From the NCBI GenBank assembly GCA_015654695.1, contig JAATGJ010000038.1, positions 20,286 to 84,285 of the forward strand: a DNA stretch of 64,000 nucleotides, given 5' to 3'. Positions 1-8,845 of this stretch are shown piece after piece. The notes beneath the pieces are model-generated. The model was not told the origin of the DNA. It did no database searches and worked only from the letters and a program-made list of their open reading frames with translations. Position numbers and translations under genes: made by a program. The stretch is from Chitinophagales bacterium. Lineage in GTDB: Bacteria > Bacteroidota > Bacteroidia > Chitinophagales > Chitinophagaceae. Position 1 is the first letter of the stretch, and every line of letters begins with the position of its first letter.

Positions 1-89
1 ACAGTATTTTTACTAACCCTAGTCATGTTGGGAATAGGAAATAAAAGTGCATTTTTGGAGAACAAGCAACCACCACTCCCACTCTGCCC

Positions 90-233
90 ATGGTCAATTT
101 CTTAGCTATAGCCTCTATAGGCATTTGCCTCCTGGCATTAGCTGTCTCTATATGGGTCTATATAGAAACAAGGAACCGTCCCTGGCCAAAGAAAAAAGGC
201 AAAACCCCCAAAAAACAAAGAGATTATTATTAA
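90..233 (+). CDS. Possible small single-pass membrane protein (47 aa)
   Basis: This short ORF starts at ATG 90 and ends with TAA at 231-233, overlapping the end of alaS on the other strand by four bases. Residues 3-24 are almost entirely hydrophobic, followed by a strongly basic tail rich in Lys and Arg (residues 26-44). That pattern, one membrane helix with a positive-inside tail, is what a small inner-membrane protein would show. I do not recognise a family. No upstream promoter or ribosome binding site is visible, and the reading frame is closed 46 bases before the ATG. It could also be the tail of a frameshifted gene entering from the left, so confidence is low. Confidence 0.35.
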   Translation: MVNFLAIASIGICLLALAVSIWVYIETRNRPWPKKKGKTPKKQRDYY

Positions 234-2950
234 AGAAGAGACCTTACTTTTTCAATTACTTTATTAAGATTCGCCGGATCCTGTCCCCCTGCTGTGGCTA
301 ATGTCTTTTGCCCTCCGCCGCCACCTTTGATCAATGGCGCTACATGTTCTTTGATGATCTTGCCGGCATCCAGATTTTTTGCTGCGACCACCGTATCTGA
401 AATGCCAACAGCCACAAACGGTTTGCCCCCGATATTGACACAAAGCACCACTACATGATCCCGGACATGATTCTTCAGATCAAAACAAAGTTTCTTTAAT
501 GCATCCGCATTACTTACTTCAATAATATCCCCGATAAAATTTACTCCATTGATGATCTCATCTTTCTGCAACAACTCATTTCTTATTCCTACCAATTGTC
601 TTGCCTCCATGGCTTCGAGATGTTTCTTCAGTTCAGCATTTTCCACTTGCAGGTTTTCAACCGCTTTAGTAATATCATTTGCATTCTTCAATGACTCACG
701 AATTCCTTTTATCAATGCCAATTGTTCATTGATATGGTCTTCCGCCTGTTTGCCGCATATAGCTTCTATACGTCGAACGCCGGCTGCTACGGCAGACTCT
801 CCCGTGATCTTAAATATTCCCAGCTCACCTGTTGCTCCAACATGCGTTCCCCCGCAAAGCTCTACTGAATAGTTTGGATCAATGATGACTACTCTAACTA
901 TATCGCCATACTTCTCTCCAAATAAAGCCATAGCGCCAAGCTTTAATGCTTCGTCTTTTGACATTTGCTTAATAACTACAGGAATATTCTCTCTTATCTT
1001 TTCATTCACCAATGTTTCTACTTTAGTAATTTCTTCGTCAGTCATTTTTGCAAAATGGGAAAAATCGAAACGAAGATGTTGCTCATTGACCAATGAACCT
1101 TTTTGTGCAACATGATTGCCTAATATTTTTCGTAAGGCTGCATGAAGAAGATGTGTGGCGGAATGATGCAGAGCGATCTCTTTTCTTCTGCTATGATTTA
1201 CTTTTGCCGTAAGCGGTGCATCTATTTTGGCAGGTAATTTATCAGTGAAATGAATGATAAGATCATTGTCTTTTTTAGTATCAACTACATGGACCGTTTC
1301 ATCTCCGAAAATAAGCACACCTGTATCACCCACCTGGCCGCCGCTTTCTGCATAAAAAGGAGTTATTTCCAAGACTATTTGATATCCTTCTTTTCCTTTT
1401 GCTTTTACCTTTCTGTATTTTACAACCTTTGTTTCTGACCACAGTGAGTCGTAACCTACAAATTCATTTCTAGCATAATTATCAAATACAATCCAGTCTT
1501 CTGTATCTACTGCAGTGGCTGCACGGGAGCGGTCTTTTTGCTCTTTCATTTTGACTTCAAAACCATCTACATCAATTCCCAAACCATTTTCTTCAGCAAT
1601 CAACTTTGTTAAATCAAGCGGAAAACCGTGTCTATCATATAAAACAAAACATATAGCTCCTGGAATTTTATAAGTCGGATTATCTGTTCCTTCTCCTAAT
1701 AAGAAGGTTGTACTTCCAGTCTCTTGTATTAAATCATCAAAAACATGAGTCTTTTCATTTAGGGTACTTATGGTTTTCCCTTTCGTAAACTGAATTATAG
1801 TATCAAGTATTTCAAGTCCTTTTTCAATAGTTCGTAAAAAAGCATCTTCCTCTTCCTTCACCACCTTACTCACAAAATCAACCTGCTTCTGTAATTCAGG
1901 AAAAACAGTTTCAAATTGTTTTGCCAATACAGGTACTAATTGGTTCAGCAATGGATGCTTATAATCCAAATAGGAATAATAATAACGAACTGCCCTTCGG
2001 AGAATCCTTCTTATTACATATCCTGCTCCTGTATTAGAAGGTAATTGTCCATCAGCAATAGTAAAACTAATAGCACGAATATGATCAGCAATCACGCGAA
2101 AAGCAACGGCCTGTTTGCTATCACTGTAATTATACTTCTTTCCAGTTATCTTTTCTGTTTCACTGATGGTTCCGCTGAAAATATCCGTATCGTAATTAGA
2201 AGTTTTTTTCTGCAATACCCTTACCAATCTCTCCAAACCCATTCCTGTATCCACATGCTTTGACGGTAATGGTTCAAGGCTTCCGTCTTTTAACCGGTTG
2301 AACTGGATGAATACATTGTTCCATATCTCTATCACCTGCGGGTGATCATTGTTCACCAATGTTTTCCCGTCCACAGCTTTTCTTTCTTCATCAGTCCGGC
2401 AGTCCACATGAATTTCTGTACAAGGTCCGCAGGGACCGGTATCTCCCATTTCCCAGAAATTATCTTTCTTATTTCCCAAAAGGATCCTGTCATCAGCCAT
2501 TACTTTCTTCCACTCCGTATAGGCCTCTTCATCTTTTGGCAGGCCTTCTTTTACATCTCCTTCAAAAATGGTAACGTATAACCTCTCTTTATCCAAACCA
2601 TATTCTTTCGTCAGTAATTCCCAGCTCCATGCAATAGCTTCCTTCTTAAAGTAGTCACCAAAGCTCCAGTTGCCCAGCATCTCGAACATAGTATGATGAT
2701 AAGTATCCACTCCCACTTCTTCCAGGTCATTGTGTTTGCCGCTCACCCGCAGGCATTTTTGTGTATCAGCCACTCTTGCATCCGGCGCTTTTTTATTCCC
2801 AAGAAAATAATCCTTGAACTGGTTCATACCTGCATTCGTGAACATAAGCGTGGGATCATTCTTTACCACGATCGGGGCGGAAGGCACTATCACATGTCCT
2901 TTGGAATGGAAGAAATCCAGAAACTTTTTGCGTATATCTGCGCTATTCAT
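230..2950 (-). CDS. alaS: Alanine--tRNA ligase
   Basis: Alanyl-tRNA synthetase, about 906 residues, charges tRNA-Ala with alanine in the cytoplasm. The N-terminal class II catalytic domain begins with the family-typical stretch around FLDFFHSKGH and TNAGMNQFK. The editing domain shows the zinc-binding HHSATHLLHAAL and CGGTHV motifs. The C-Ala domain ends in the glycine-rich GGGGGGQ stretch. The ORF can extend to 3025, but the extra 25 N-terminal residues are not family-like, so I place the start at ATG 2950 (a second ATG at 2953 is equally possible). It is divergent from the M23 gene at 3116. Confidence 0.97.
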   Translation of the reverse strand: MNSADIRKKFLDFFHSKGHVIVPSAPIVVKNDPTLMFTNAGMNQFKDYFLGNKKAPDARVADTQKCLRVSGKHNDLEEVGVDTYHHTMFEMLGNWSFGDYFKKEAIAWSWELLTKEYGLDKERLYVTIFEGDVKEGLPKDEEAYTEWKKVMADDRILLGNKKDNFWEMGDTGPCGPCTEIHVDCRTDEERKAVDGKTLVNNDHPQVIEIWNNVFIQFNRLKDGSLEPLPSKHVDTGMGLERLVRVLQKKTSNYDTDIFSGTISETEKITGKKYNYSDSKQAVAFRVIADHIRAISFTIADGQLPSNTGAGYVIRRILRRAVRYYYSYLDYKHPLLNQLVPVLAKQFETVFPELQKQVDFVSKVVKEEEDAFLRTIEKGLEILDTIIQFTKGKTISTLNEKTHVFDDLIQETGSTTFLLGEGTDNPTYKIPGAICFVLYDRHGFPLDLTKLIAEENGLGIDVDGFEVKMKEQKDRSRAATAVDTEDWIVFDNYARNEFVGYDSLWSETKVVKYRKVKAKGKEGYQIVLEITPFYAESGGQVGDTGVLIFGDETVHVVDTKKDNDLIIHFTDKLPAKIDAPLTAKVNHSRRKEIALHHSATHLLHAALRKILGNHVAQKGSLVNEQHLRFDFSHFAKMTDEEITKVETLVNEKIRENIPVVIKQMSKDEALKLGAMALFGEKYGDIVRVVIIDPNYSVELCGGTHVGATGELGIFKITGESAVAAGVRRIEAICGKQAEDHINEQLALIKGIRESLKNANDITKAVENLQVENAELKKHLEAMEARQLVGIRNELLQKDEIINGVNFIGDIIEVSNADALKKLCFDLKNHVRDHVVVLCVNIGGKPFVAVGISDTVVAAKNLDAGKIIKEHVAPLIKGGGGGQKTLATAGGQDPANLNKVIEKVRSLL

Positions 2951-3022
2951 CATATCCTGAGTTATAAATGGGTTGATTTTTGCTGTTTTAGACCCTATAT
3001 TTGTCAACCCTGTAAAGGTCGG

Positions 3023-3030
3023 CAAAGGTA
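3023..3030 (-). promoter_or_regulatory. Candidate -7 box for alaS
   Basis: The minus strand reads TACCTTTG here, a match to the Bacteroidota -7 consensus TAnnTTTG, about 70 bases upstream of the alaS start. No clear -33 TTG element at the usual spacing was found, so this is a weak call. Confidence 0.3.
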
Positions 3031-3115
3031 ATGATTAGAATGTTTGCCTGCTGACCGCAACCACAGGGCATAATCACAACATCCTCACCAACGGCTCCGT
3101 CCGGGGTTCAGGTTT

Positions 3116-4087
3116 ATGAAAAAGATCAAGTATTACTATAATACCAATACACTTCGCTATGAAAAGCTGGAAACCCCGCTTCGCATAAAGATATTACGCA
3201 TCTTCGGGTTCATTGCCGCCGCTTTTGTTACCGCCATGTTCATTTCGTTTATTGCTTTCCGCTTTGTTGGTTCTCCTAATGAAAGGTTACTCGGCATTCA
3301 GAACGAAATGCTCAAAGACAATTACCGTGACCTGAGAGACAAGGTAAAAGACATGGAGCAACAGATGGGTGAGCTGGAAAAAAGAGATAATACTGTTTAC
3401 CGTTCCATTTTTGAAGCCAATCCTATCCCTGACAGCGCCAGGGCCAAGGACCTGGAAGAACAGATTGAAATAGCTTCTGTAGAAAAACTGGAAGATAAAG
3501 AGCTGCTGCTTTCCATTGTCAATACATTGAATAATCTCAGCAGCCGGATCAAAGTACAGAAAGAATCCTATAAACAAATTGATGGCCTCGTAAATAATAA
3601 GGAGCAGCTTTTATCACATACACCGGCTATTCAACCAGTAAGCAATAAAGATCTCAGCCGGATCGCTTCCGGCTTCGGTCACCGGATTGACCCGGTTTAT
3701 AAAACAGTGAAAATGCATGCGGGGCTTGATTTTGCGGCGCCACAAGGCACACCCATTTATGCTACGGCTGATGGTACTGTAAAAATAAGCGGCAATATGG
3801 GTAATGGATATGGCAACCATGTTGTCATATCCCATGGTTATGGTTATGAAACATTGTATGGTCACATGGTGAGGGTAAAAGCAAGACCAGGGCAGGCAGT
3901 AAAACGGGGTGAAGTGATCGGCTGGGTAGGGAGTACGGGTAAATCAACCGGCCCACACTGTCACTATGAAGTACATAAGTACACTCAAAAAATAGATCCT
4001 GTTTACTTTTTTTATAATGATCTTACTCCTGACCAGTTTGACAGGTTACTAAAACAGGCGGCGTCTTCGAATCAAAGTCTTGATTAA
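3116..4087 (+). CDS. M23 family metallopeptidase (LytM-type, membrane-anchored)
   Basis: A 323-residue peptidoglycan endopeptidase of the LytM/M23 type. One membrane helix lies at about residues 28-50, then a charged coiled-coil stretch (about 57-92), then the M23 domain from about residue 185 to 300. The zinc ligands are visible: the first motif HAGLDFAAP supplies His and Asp, and HCHYEVH supplies the final HxH. It probably cuts peptide cross-links in the periplasm, or acts as a regulatory factor as EnvC/NlpD-type proteins do, but the catalytic residues look complete. The start gives an N-terminus of the usual cytoplasm-helix-periplasm form. Confidence 0.9.
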   Translation: MKKIKYYYNTNTLRYEKLETPLRIKILRIFGFIAAAFVTAMFISFIAFRFVGSPNERLLGIQNEMLKDNYRDLRDKVKDMEQQMGELEKRDNTVYRSIFEANPIPDSARAKDLEEQIEIASVEKLEDKELLLSIVNTLNNLSSRIKVQKESYKQIDGLVNNKEQLLSHTPAIQPVSNKDLSRIASGFGHRIDPVYKTVKMHAGLDFAAPQGTPIYATADGTVKISGNMGNGYGNHVVISHGYGYETLYGHMVRVKARPGQAVKRGEVIGWVGSTGKSTGPHCHYEVHKYTQKIDPVYFFYNDLTPDQFDRLLKQAASSNQSLD

Positions 4088-4152
4088 AGAAACGCTATTC
4101 TCCAACTTTTCCACAGGATTGTATAACTACGGCACAGTATATGCATCATTTG

Positions 4153-4160
4153 TATCTTTG
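4153..4160 (+). promoter_or_regulatory. Candidate -7 box for the MerR-family gene
   Basis: TATCTTTG matches the Bacteroidota -7 consensus TAnnTTTG and ends 11 bases before the MerR-family ATG at 4172. A matching -33 TTG at normal spacing is not obvious. Confidence 0.4.
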
Positions 4161-4171
4161 ATATTATAACT

Positions 4172-4717
4172 ATGGATAAATCACTGGCACAAATAACTTT
4201 TGAATTCAATGCCGCAGAAGAGGCAGCGACAAACCCTGCCGAAGCAATTGTTGTCATCGTCCCGGAGAAAGTAGAAAAATTAGAAGTGACATCCTCCATT
4301 ATTCCTGCAACCAATAAAAAACAGGGATCACCACGAGGACGTCGTTCATTAAAAGATATAGGATTGACATCTGACCTTATTAATATCCCGGAAGATGAAG
4401 AACTTTTTAAAAAACAATATTATCCAATAGGTGAAGTAGCTGCTATGTTCCGGGAAAATCAATCGCTGATCCGTTACTGGGAAACTGAATTTGACATCCT
4501 GCAACCGAGAAAGAACCGCAAAGGCGACCGTTTTTTCCGCCCGGTTGATATAAAGAACCTGGTGATGATCTACGATCTGCTCCGCCGCCGCAAGTTTACT
4601 ATTGAAGGAGCTAAAGATTATCTCAAAAGAAATAAGAACCCTGAGCAAAAGTTTGCAATGATCCAGTCGCTGGAAAAAATAAAAACTTTTTTCCTTGAGC
4701 TGAAAGCGACCCTGTAA
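4172..4717 (+). CDS. MerR family transcriptional regulator
   Basis: A 181-residue regulator. The N-terminal ~85 residues are a low-conservation extension with a basic patch (GSPRGRRSLKD). The winged-helix MerR DNA-binding domain follows at about residues 87-160: YYPIGEVAAMF, then SLIRYWETEFDIL and DRFFRPVDI, the helix-turn-helix and wing of the family. There is no long C-terminal effector domain and no cysteine-rich metal site, so it is not a metal sensor of the classical kind. This short MerR type, often placed near M23 peptidases in Bacteroidota, has no assigned ligand. It follows the M23 peptidase in the same direction after 84 bases. Confidence 0.85.
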   Translation: MDKSLAQITFEFNAAEEAATNPAEAIVVIVPEKVEKLEVTSSIIPATNKKQGSPRGRRSLKDIGLTSDLINIPEDEELFKKQYYPIGEVAAMFRENQSLIRYWETEFDILQPRKNRKGDRFFRPVDIKNLVMIYDLLRRRKFTIEGAKDYLKRNKNPEQKFAMIQSLEKIKTFFLELKATL

Positions 4718-4846
4718 AAATATTCTCTTCAATCAGCTTTACAGCCGTCAATTCTTTTTAATTTTCGGGCTTCGCTTTGCAACTTTAACAGTAAATGCTC
4801 CATCTTCTGACAACCTGCCTTTATTTTTACCCCTTACTCAATAATT

Positions 4847-5377
4847 ATGAAGAAATTTTTTGTACCCGTACTCATTCTGTTTATCGCTACAGTTCCTGTT
4901 TTTTCTCAAAACCAGTACGAAGTAACACCTGACACAGACGGAAGTAAAATATTCAAAGGGATCATTTCAAGAGAAGTGCTGGAGAATGACAGTACTTTCA
5001 AATGGTATGCAAATGGCCTGCTGGGATATTCTCCCAATGCAGCGGCGATTGCCGCACTTAAAAAATATAGTGACTCCATACAACTGGTCGTCTTTATGGG
5101 AACATGGTGTGAGGATTCTCATTTTATTATTCCTAAACTTTATTACCTGCTTGATGCAGCAGGTTTTTCCCGAGACAAGGTTTCCCTGGTAGGTGTGGAC
5201 CGCAACAAGAAAAGCCTGGGTCATCTTACAGAAGCACTGAACATAGTGAATGTACCCACCATTATTGTAATGAAAAAAGGTAAAGAAACAGGACGCGTTG
5301 TAGAGTATGGTAAAACCGGGTTGTTTGATAAAGAACTTGGAGAAATCATCAATTCGATTGGCGCTCCTTCGCATTAA
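4847..5377 (+). CDS. Thioredoxin-fold protein, secreted
   Basis: A 176-residue protein with a signal peptide (residues 1-20, ending VFSQ) and a thioredoxin-like fold at about 65-170. The active-site position reads GTWCEDS, so only one cysteine of the usual CxxC pair remains (C-x-x-S). The downstream cis-proline stretch NVPTIIVMKKG is present. A monothiol site suggests a role other than a classical dithiol oxidoreductase, for example thiol exchange or binding in the periplasm. It overlaps the convergent MscS gene by 29 bases. Confidence 0.82.
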   Translation: MKKFFVPVLILFIATVPVFSQNQYEVTPDTDGSKIFKGIISREVLENDSTFKWYANGLLGYSPNAAAIAALKKYSDSIQLVVFMGTWCEDSHFIIPKLYYLLDAAGFSRDKVSLVGVDRNKKSLGHLTEALNIVNVPTIIVMKKGKETGRVVEYGKTGLFDKELGEIINSIGAPSH

Positions 5378-6461
5378 CAGCTTCTCCTACCCGGATATCC
5401 ATGCTGGCACCGGCCATTTCTATCTTCAGTTCTTCCAGTAATTGCAGCACCTGCAGGTTTAATGCTTCTTTCACTTCTATAAATTCCCGGTGTATTAATG
5501 GCCCGGTGAAATAATCCGCATTCACCAAAAATGCATTGGGCGCAATATCATTCATAACGACTATTGCGCTATCAATTTCTCTATGCTGCATAATTTTTTT
5601 AATGCCCCTGACCAGTTGTTCCAGTTGAGATAAAGAAGTTGATAATGCTACCTGCAACCTGAGTTCTCCTTTTAATTGTGTTCTCAATGACAGGTTGTCC
5701 AGTATGCTGTCCACCATTTGTTTGTTGGGCACCGTAACAAATGTTTTTTGATCCGTCCTGATCCTGGTACTTCGTAAACCGATCTTCTCTACATTGCCAG
5801 TTATATTCTGCACTTTTACCAGGTCACCCAGGGTAAATGGCTTGTCAAAAAAGATAATAAAAGAAGCGATCAGGTTTTCGAGACTTTCCCGCAAAGCCAA
5901 TGCCACAGCGGCGCCGATGATACTCAGACCGGTCAGCATATTACTTACATCAAAACCAAAAGCAAATTTTAAGACCATCAATATGCCAATGACGGAAATA
6001 ATAACTTTAAAAAAATCCCTGAAAAAAACGATGAGCTGGTTGTCCGTCTGATCCGGTGTCAGGTTGGCTTTCTTTTCAAGAATAAAGGAAATAAAATCAA
6101 TCGTCCGTAACAGCAACCACATGAATGACATGATCAGGATGATAGTACCAATACAATGGATGATCCTTTTGAGACTATACTCATAGAGATCAGCATTCAG
6201 TTCTTCAGGAAATTTCAACTTGTGTAATGCTATGATGGAAACAAGTATCAGGAAAAACAAGCCCAATGGCTGGGCTACCAGATTTTTAAAGGATTGCTTA
6301 TCCAGGTTTTTCCATACACGGTTCAGCAAACGGAATAATAAACCTGCGGCATAGTGGGAAATATATCTTTTGAAAATGAAAACAAGAAAAATAACCGCCA
6401 GCACCACCAGGTAATTCTTAACAGGATTGCCTAACCATATCTTTTCCAGGAAATCATTCAT
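5349..6461 (-). CDS. Mechanosensitive ion channel family protein (MscS type)
   Basis: A 370-residue inner-membrane channel subunit of the MscS superfamily. Hydrophobic helices lie at about residues 15-33, 68-84, 104-122, 150-168 and 175-197. The last contains the glycine/alanine-rich pore helix around LSIIGAAVALALRESL. The following cytoplasmic beta domain begins at DKPFTLGDLVKV with the typical GNVEKIGLRSTRIRT strand. The C-terminal alpha/beta domain follows. It probably opens under membrane tension to release solutes during hypo-osmotic shock. It is the last gene of a minus-strand series. Confidence 0.93.
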   Translation of the reverse strand: MNDFLEKIWLGNPVKNYLVVLAVIFLVFIFKRYISHYAAGLLFRLLNRVWKNLDKQSFKNLVAQPLGLFFLILVSIIALHKLKFPEELNADLYEYSLKRIIHCIGTIILIMSFMWLLLRTIDFISFILEKKANLTPDQTDNQLIVFFRDFFKVIISVIGILMVLKFAFGFDVSNMLTGLSIIGAAVALALRESLENLIASFIIFFDKPFTLGDLVKVQNITGNVEKIGLRSTRIRTDQKTFVTVPNKQMVDSILDNLSLRTQLKGELRLQVALSTSLSQLEQLVRGIKKIMQHREIDSAIVVMNDIAPNAFLVNADYFTGPLIHREFIEVKEALNLQVLQLLEELKIEMAGASMDIRVGEAVNAKERQSN

Positions 6462-6511
6462 GCAACAACGTCATTTGAACCGTAAAAATATTGAATACTT
6501 AGCAGTGATTA

Positions 6512-7324
6512 TCAGCGAAAGTTGAAAATCGTAATACTGTCTTTTCGCAGGGCATATAACCGCGATGCAGAAAAACTGAAGGATGTAGCCCCGGATATCT
6601 CCGGCGGCATATTCCATTCATCAACACGAAAAGTTTTAATATCATACCGGTATAACCTGTTGGCAGTTGAGCCAAATATATATTTACCTGCCACTTTAAA
6701 ATTTTGCCAGCCCCTGATCAGTATTTTATTTTTCAAAGCCCCGTAGTAATCAAAAACAAAAACCGACTGCGCGGAATCATAGAGGTATATGTACTGGTCC
6801 TGGTCAAATATCTTTTGCGGGGCGGGTGCGGAACCGAATAACTGCCGGAAGTCCGGTGTTTCCTGCAACAATGTTCCATCCTCATCTATCTTTTTGAGTT
6901 TATTTTCCAGCTCATCATATAGCCAGATCTTATTGTCATACGACTGCCCGATAGCCCTTACCTGTAAAATATTATGCTTTCTCAGGTCAATTGTATTCCT
7001 GATATTGAGAAAACGGTCCAGTACGACGATTGTCGCAAAATCTTTATAAAACAGCAATACTTTGAGTGGATTGGAAACATCTATCAGGGTTGCCTGCCCG
7101 AATTTTTTGACATCGTTGAAAATAGCTACGGAGTCGCCATTCGCATTTAACTTCTTTACCTGGTTGCTGCTGCTGAGCAGGTAAATATTATCCAGGTTGT
7201 CCACTGTGAAAGCGATAATGTCCCCTTTGATCGTTTTAACCAATTGAAAGGATGTATCTGTCTGAGCAAATACAGATACCTGTAATAAAAAAACCACTAC
7301 TGGTATGATCAGATTTTTCTTCAT
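6512..7324 (-). CDS. Secreted protein of unknown function, beta-propeller-like
   Basis: A 270-residue protein with a clear signal peptide (residues 1-20, cleavage after VSVFAQ). The mature part consists of repeated beta-strand-rich segments, such as DNLDNIYLLSSSNQVKKLN and LYDELENKLKKIDEDG, spaced like blades of a propeller. No catalytic motif is visible. Its ATG follows the stop codon of the LpxH-like gene with no gap, so the two are probably cotranscribed and translationally coupled. A role in the envelope is likely from the signal peptide and neighbour, but the function is not known to me. Confidence 0.75.
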   Translation of the reverse strand: MKKNLIIPVVVFLLQVSVFAQTDTSFQLVKTIKGDIIAFTVDNLDNIYLLSSSNQVKKLNANGDSVAIFNDVKKFGQATLIDVSNPLKVLLFYKDFATIVVLDRFLNIRNTIDLRKHNILQVRAIGQSYDNKIWLYDELENKLKKIDEDGTLLQETPDFRQLFGSAPAPQKIFDQDQYIYLYDSAQSVFVFDYYGALKNKILIRGWQNFKVAGKYIFGSTANRLYRYDIKTFRVDEWNMPPEISGATSFSFSASRLYALRKDSITIFNFR

Positions 7325-8119
7325 TTAGTTCCTGATAATTTTATCGGCATTATCCTTATAGGGTTTTAATACCATCTTTTCGCCATCAAACACAGCGTAT
7401 GTATAATAACGTATCCAGTCCCCCAGATTGATATAACGGGCCTCACCCCCTCTCCCTTCCCGGGAGAGGGAGGAAAGACGAAAATCTATGGCAAGGTGTC
7501 TATGCCCAAAGACAAAAAAATCAAAATTTTCTTTTTTCAACACCTCTTTACAGTAAATAATAAGCCATTCTTTGTCCTCCCCCAGGAAAACTTCTTCGGA
7601 AGTACCCGTCTTTACACGGCTGCGCCGGCTGAGGTAATTGGCCAAACCCATGCCAGCTATGGGTGGCAGTATACCAAAAAGCCATTTGCAAACAGGATTG
7701 CGAAAAAACTTTTTCAGCCTTTTATATCCATGATCGCCGGGACCCAATCCATCACCATGACCAATTAAAAACCGCTTGCCGTTTCGTACAAATTCTTTCG
7801 GTTCATAGTAAACAGGGGTATTCAGTTCTTTTGTAAAATAATCACGCATCCACATATCATGATTACCGACGAAGAAGTGCATGGGAATACCTGCATCCGT
7901 TAACTCTGCCAATTTACCCAATAAGCGGACAAAGCCCCTGGGCACTACTTTTTTGTATTCATACCAGAAGTCGAACATGTCGCCGACAATGAATATCTCT
8001 GCTGCATCATTTTTAATTCCATCAAGGAATTCAACAATTATTTTTTCCCTTTGAAGACTGGATGCATAATCAGGTGCACCGAGGTGGAAGTCAGAGAGGA
8101 AGTAGATTTTTTTTGACAC
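7325..8119 (-). CDS. lpxH: UDP-2,3-diacylglucosamine diphosphatase-like metallophosphoesterase
   Basis: A 264-residue calcineurin-like phosphoesterase. All five metal-binding motifs are visible: SDFHLGAP near residue 9, GDMFDFW, GNHDMWM, GHGDGLG and FGHRHLA. This pattern and length match LpxH, which hydrolyses UDP-diacylglucosamine to lipid X in lipid A synthesis at the inner membrane. The start is GTG. Between the last metal motif and the conserved RYINLGDW segment lies an unusual in-frame insertion (about SSLSREGRGGEA), encoded by a perfect palindrome at 7448-7470. Exact substrate is inferred from the family. Confidence 0.88.
   Translation of the reverse strand: MSKKIYFLSDFHLGAPDYASSLQREKIIVEFLDGIKNDAAEIFIVGDMFDFWYEYKKVVPRGFVRLLGKLAELTDAGIPMHFFVGNHDMWMRDYFTKELNTPVYYEPKEFVRNGKRFLIGHGDGLGPGDHGYKRLKKFFRNPVCKWLFGILPPIAGMGLANYLSRRSRVKTGTSEEVFLGEDKEWLIIYCKEVLKKENFDFFVFGHRHLAIDFRLSSLSREGRGGEARYINLGDWIRYYTYAVFDGEKMVLKPYKDNADKIIRN
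7448..7470. repeat. Palindrome inside the lpxH-like gene
   Basis: CCCTCTCCC (7448-7456) and GGGAGAGGG (7462-7470) form perfect 9-base arms around a five-base loop. It is read in frame and encodes an extra loop in the LpxH-like protein. A similar palindrome sits in holB at 60648-60666. Confidence 0.8.
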
Positions 8120-8145
8120 AAATTAAATGGGGGAAATTCGCTTTG

Positions 8146-8568
8146 TTATTTGTTTTTCATATACGCAATCACATCTCCTGAAACAATTTCAGGCTTGCCG
8201 CTTACATCTCCATTATACCAATACATCCAGGCATTAATTTTTTTATCGTCTATTATTATTTCCGATAGTTCACGCTTGTATAATTGTACCTCATCTGATT
8301 CTACATTCACTCCTTCGTAATCATCCAGTTGGCCTATCGCCCATGAAAAATCTGATTGATCCTGTATGTCGTATAATTCACCCAAAATAAAATGATCATC
8401 AGTACAGGGTACTGCTGCGGGGTAGTCGCCCATATCGAATAGCTTACCTTTTACTTTTGCCTCACCGATAAGTTTAAAAAAGCGGCTGATGTATTCATAC
8501 GCCGGACTCTGGAAGCCACTGCGGAGGGAACCGTAAACAAACAGGAGGTAGATGCCGGGATTTTTCAT
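8146..8568 (-). CDS. Gamma-glutamylcyclotransferase family protein
   Basis: A 140-residue protein of the gamma-glutamylcyclotransferase/AIG2-like fold. The signature substrate-binding loop reads LLFVYGSLRSGF near the N-terminus, and a central acidic residue follows in QLDDYEGV, the position of the catalytic Glu in the family. These enzymes release 5-oxoproline from gamma-glutamyl amines or peptides. The ORF can begin at 8610, but the second ATG at 8568 gives the family-like N-terminus. It lies directly downstream of hicA and is probably on the same transcript. Confidence 0.85.
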   Translation of the reverse strand: MKNPGIYLLFVYGSLRSGFQSPAYEYISRFFKLIGEAKVKGKLFDMGDYPAAVPCTDDHFILGELYDIQDQSDFSWAIGQLDDYEGVNVESDEVQLYKRELSEIIIDDKKINAWMYWYNGDVSGKPEIVSGDVIAYMKNK

Positions 8569-8602
8569 TACATAAAGATAATCCAGATTAAACAAAAGCC
8601 GG

Positions 8603-8845
8603 TTATCCAAAAAGCTTCTTTACCGTTTCTTCCCTAGACAGTTTAAAATGCGCAGCCACGTCATTTAATATCGAGGAAAGCGTACCCAGTTTTATCGGGC
8701 TGTGGTTTGGAATTGTGAGATGATGTTCCCCATTTGATATAGTAGTCAGGCGTATATGGCTGCCTTTTTGCCGGGAAACAGTATATCCGAATTTCTTTAA
8801 GGAACTAATCAATTCATCAGCCGAAATGTTTCTTGGCAATTTCAT
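8603..8845 (-). CDS. hicA: HicA family mRNA interferase toxin
   Basis: An 80-residue toxin of the HicA family (double-stranded RNA-binding-like fold). The family signature is visible: SADELISSLKKFGY, then RQKGSHIRL with the catalytic histidine, and LTIPNHSPIKLGTL. HicA cleaves mRNA and arrests growth until neutralised by HicB. Its ATG overlaps the hicB stop codon by four bases (ATGA), which implies coupled translation. The gene order is antitoxin first and toxin second, the reverse of the classical hicAB order. Confidence 0.93.
   Translation of the reverse strand: MKLPRNISADELISSLKKFGYTVSRQKGSHIRLTTISNGEHHLTIPNHSPIKLGTLSSILNDVAAHFKLSREETVKKLFG

Noticed and set aside
2951..3025. Longer N-terminus for AlaS
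   Set aside because: The extra residues are not family-like and the ATG at 2950 gives the usual start of the catalytic domain.
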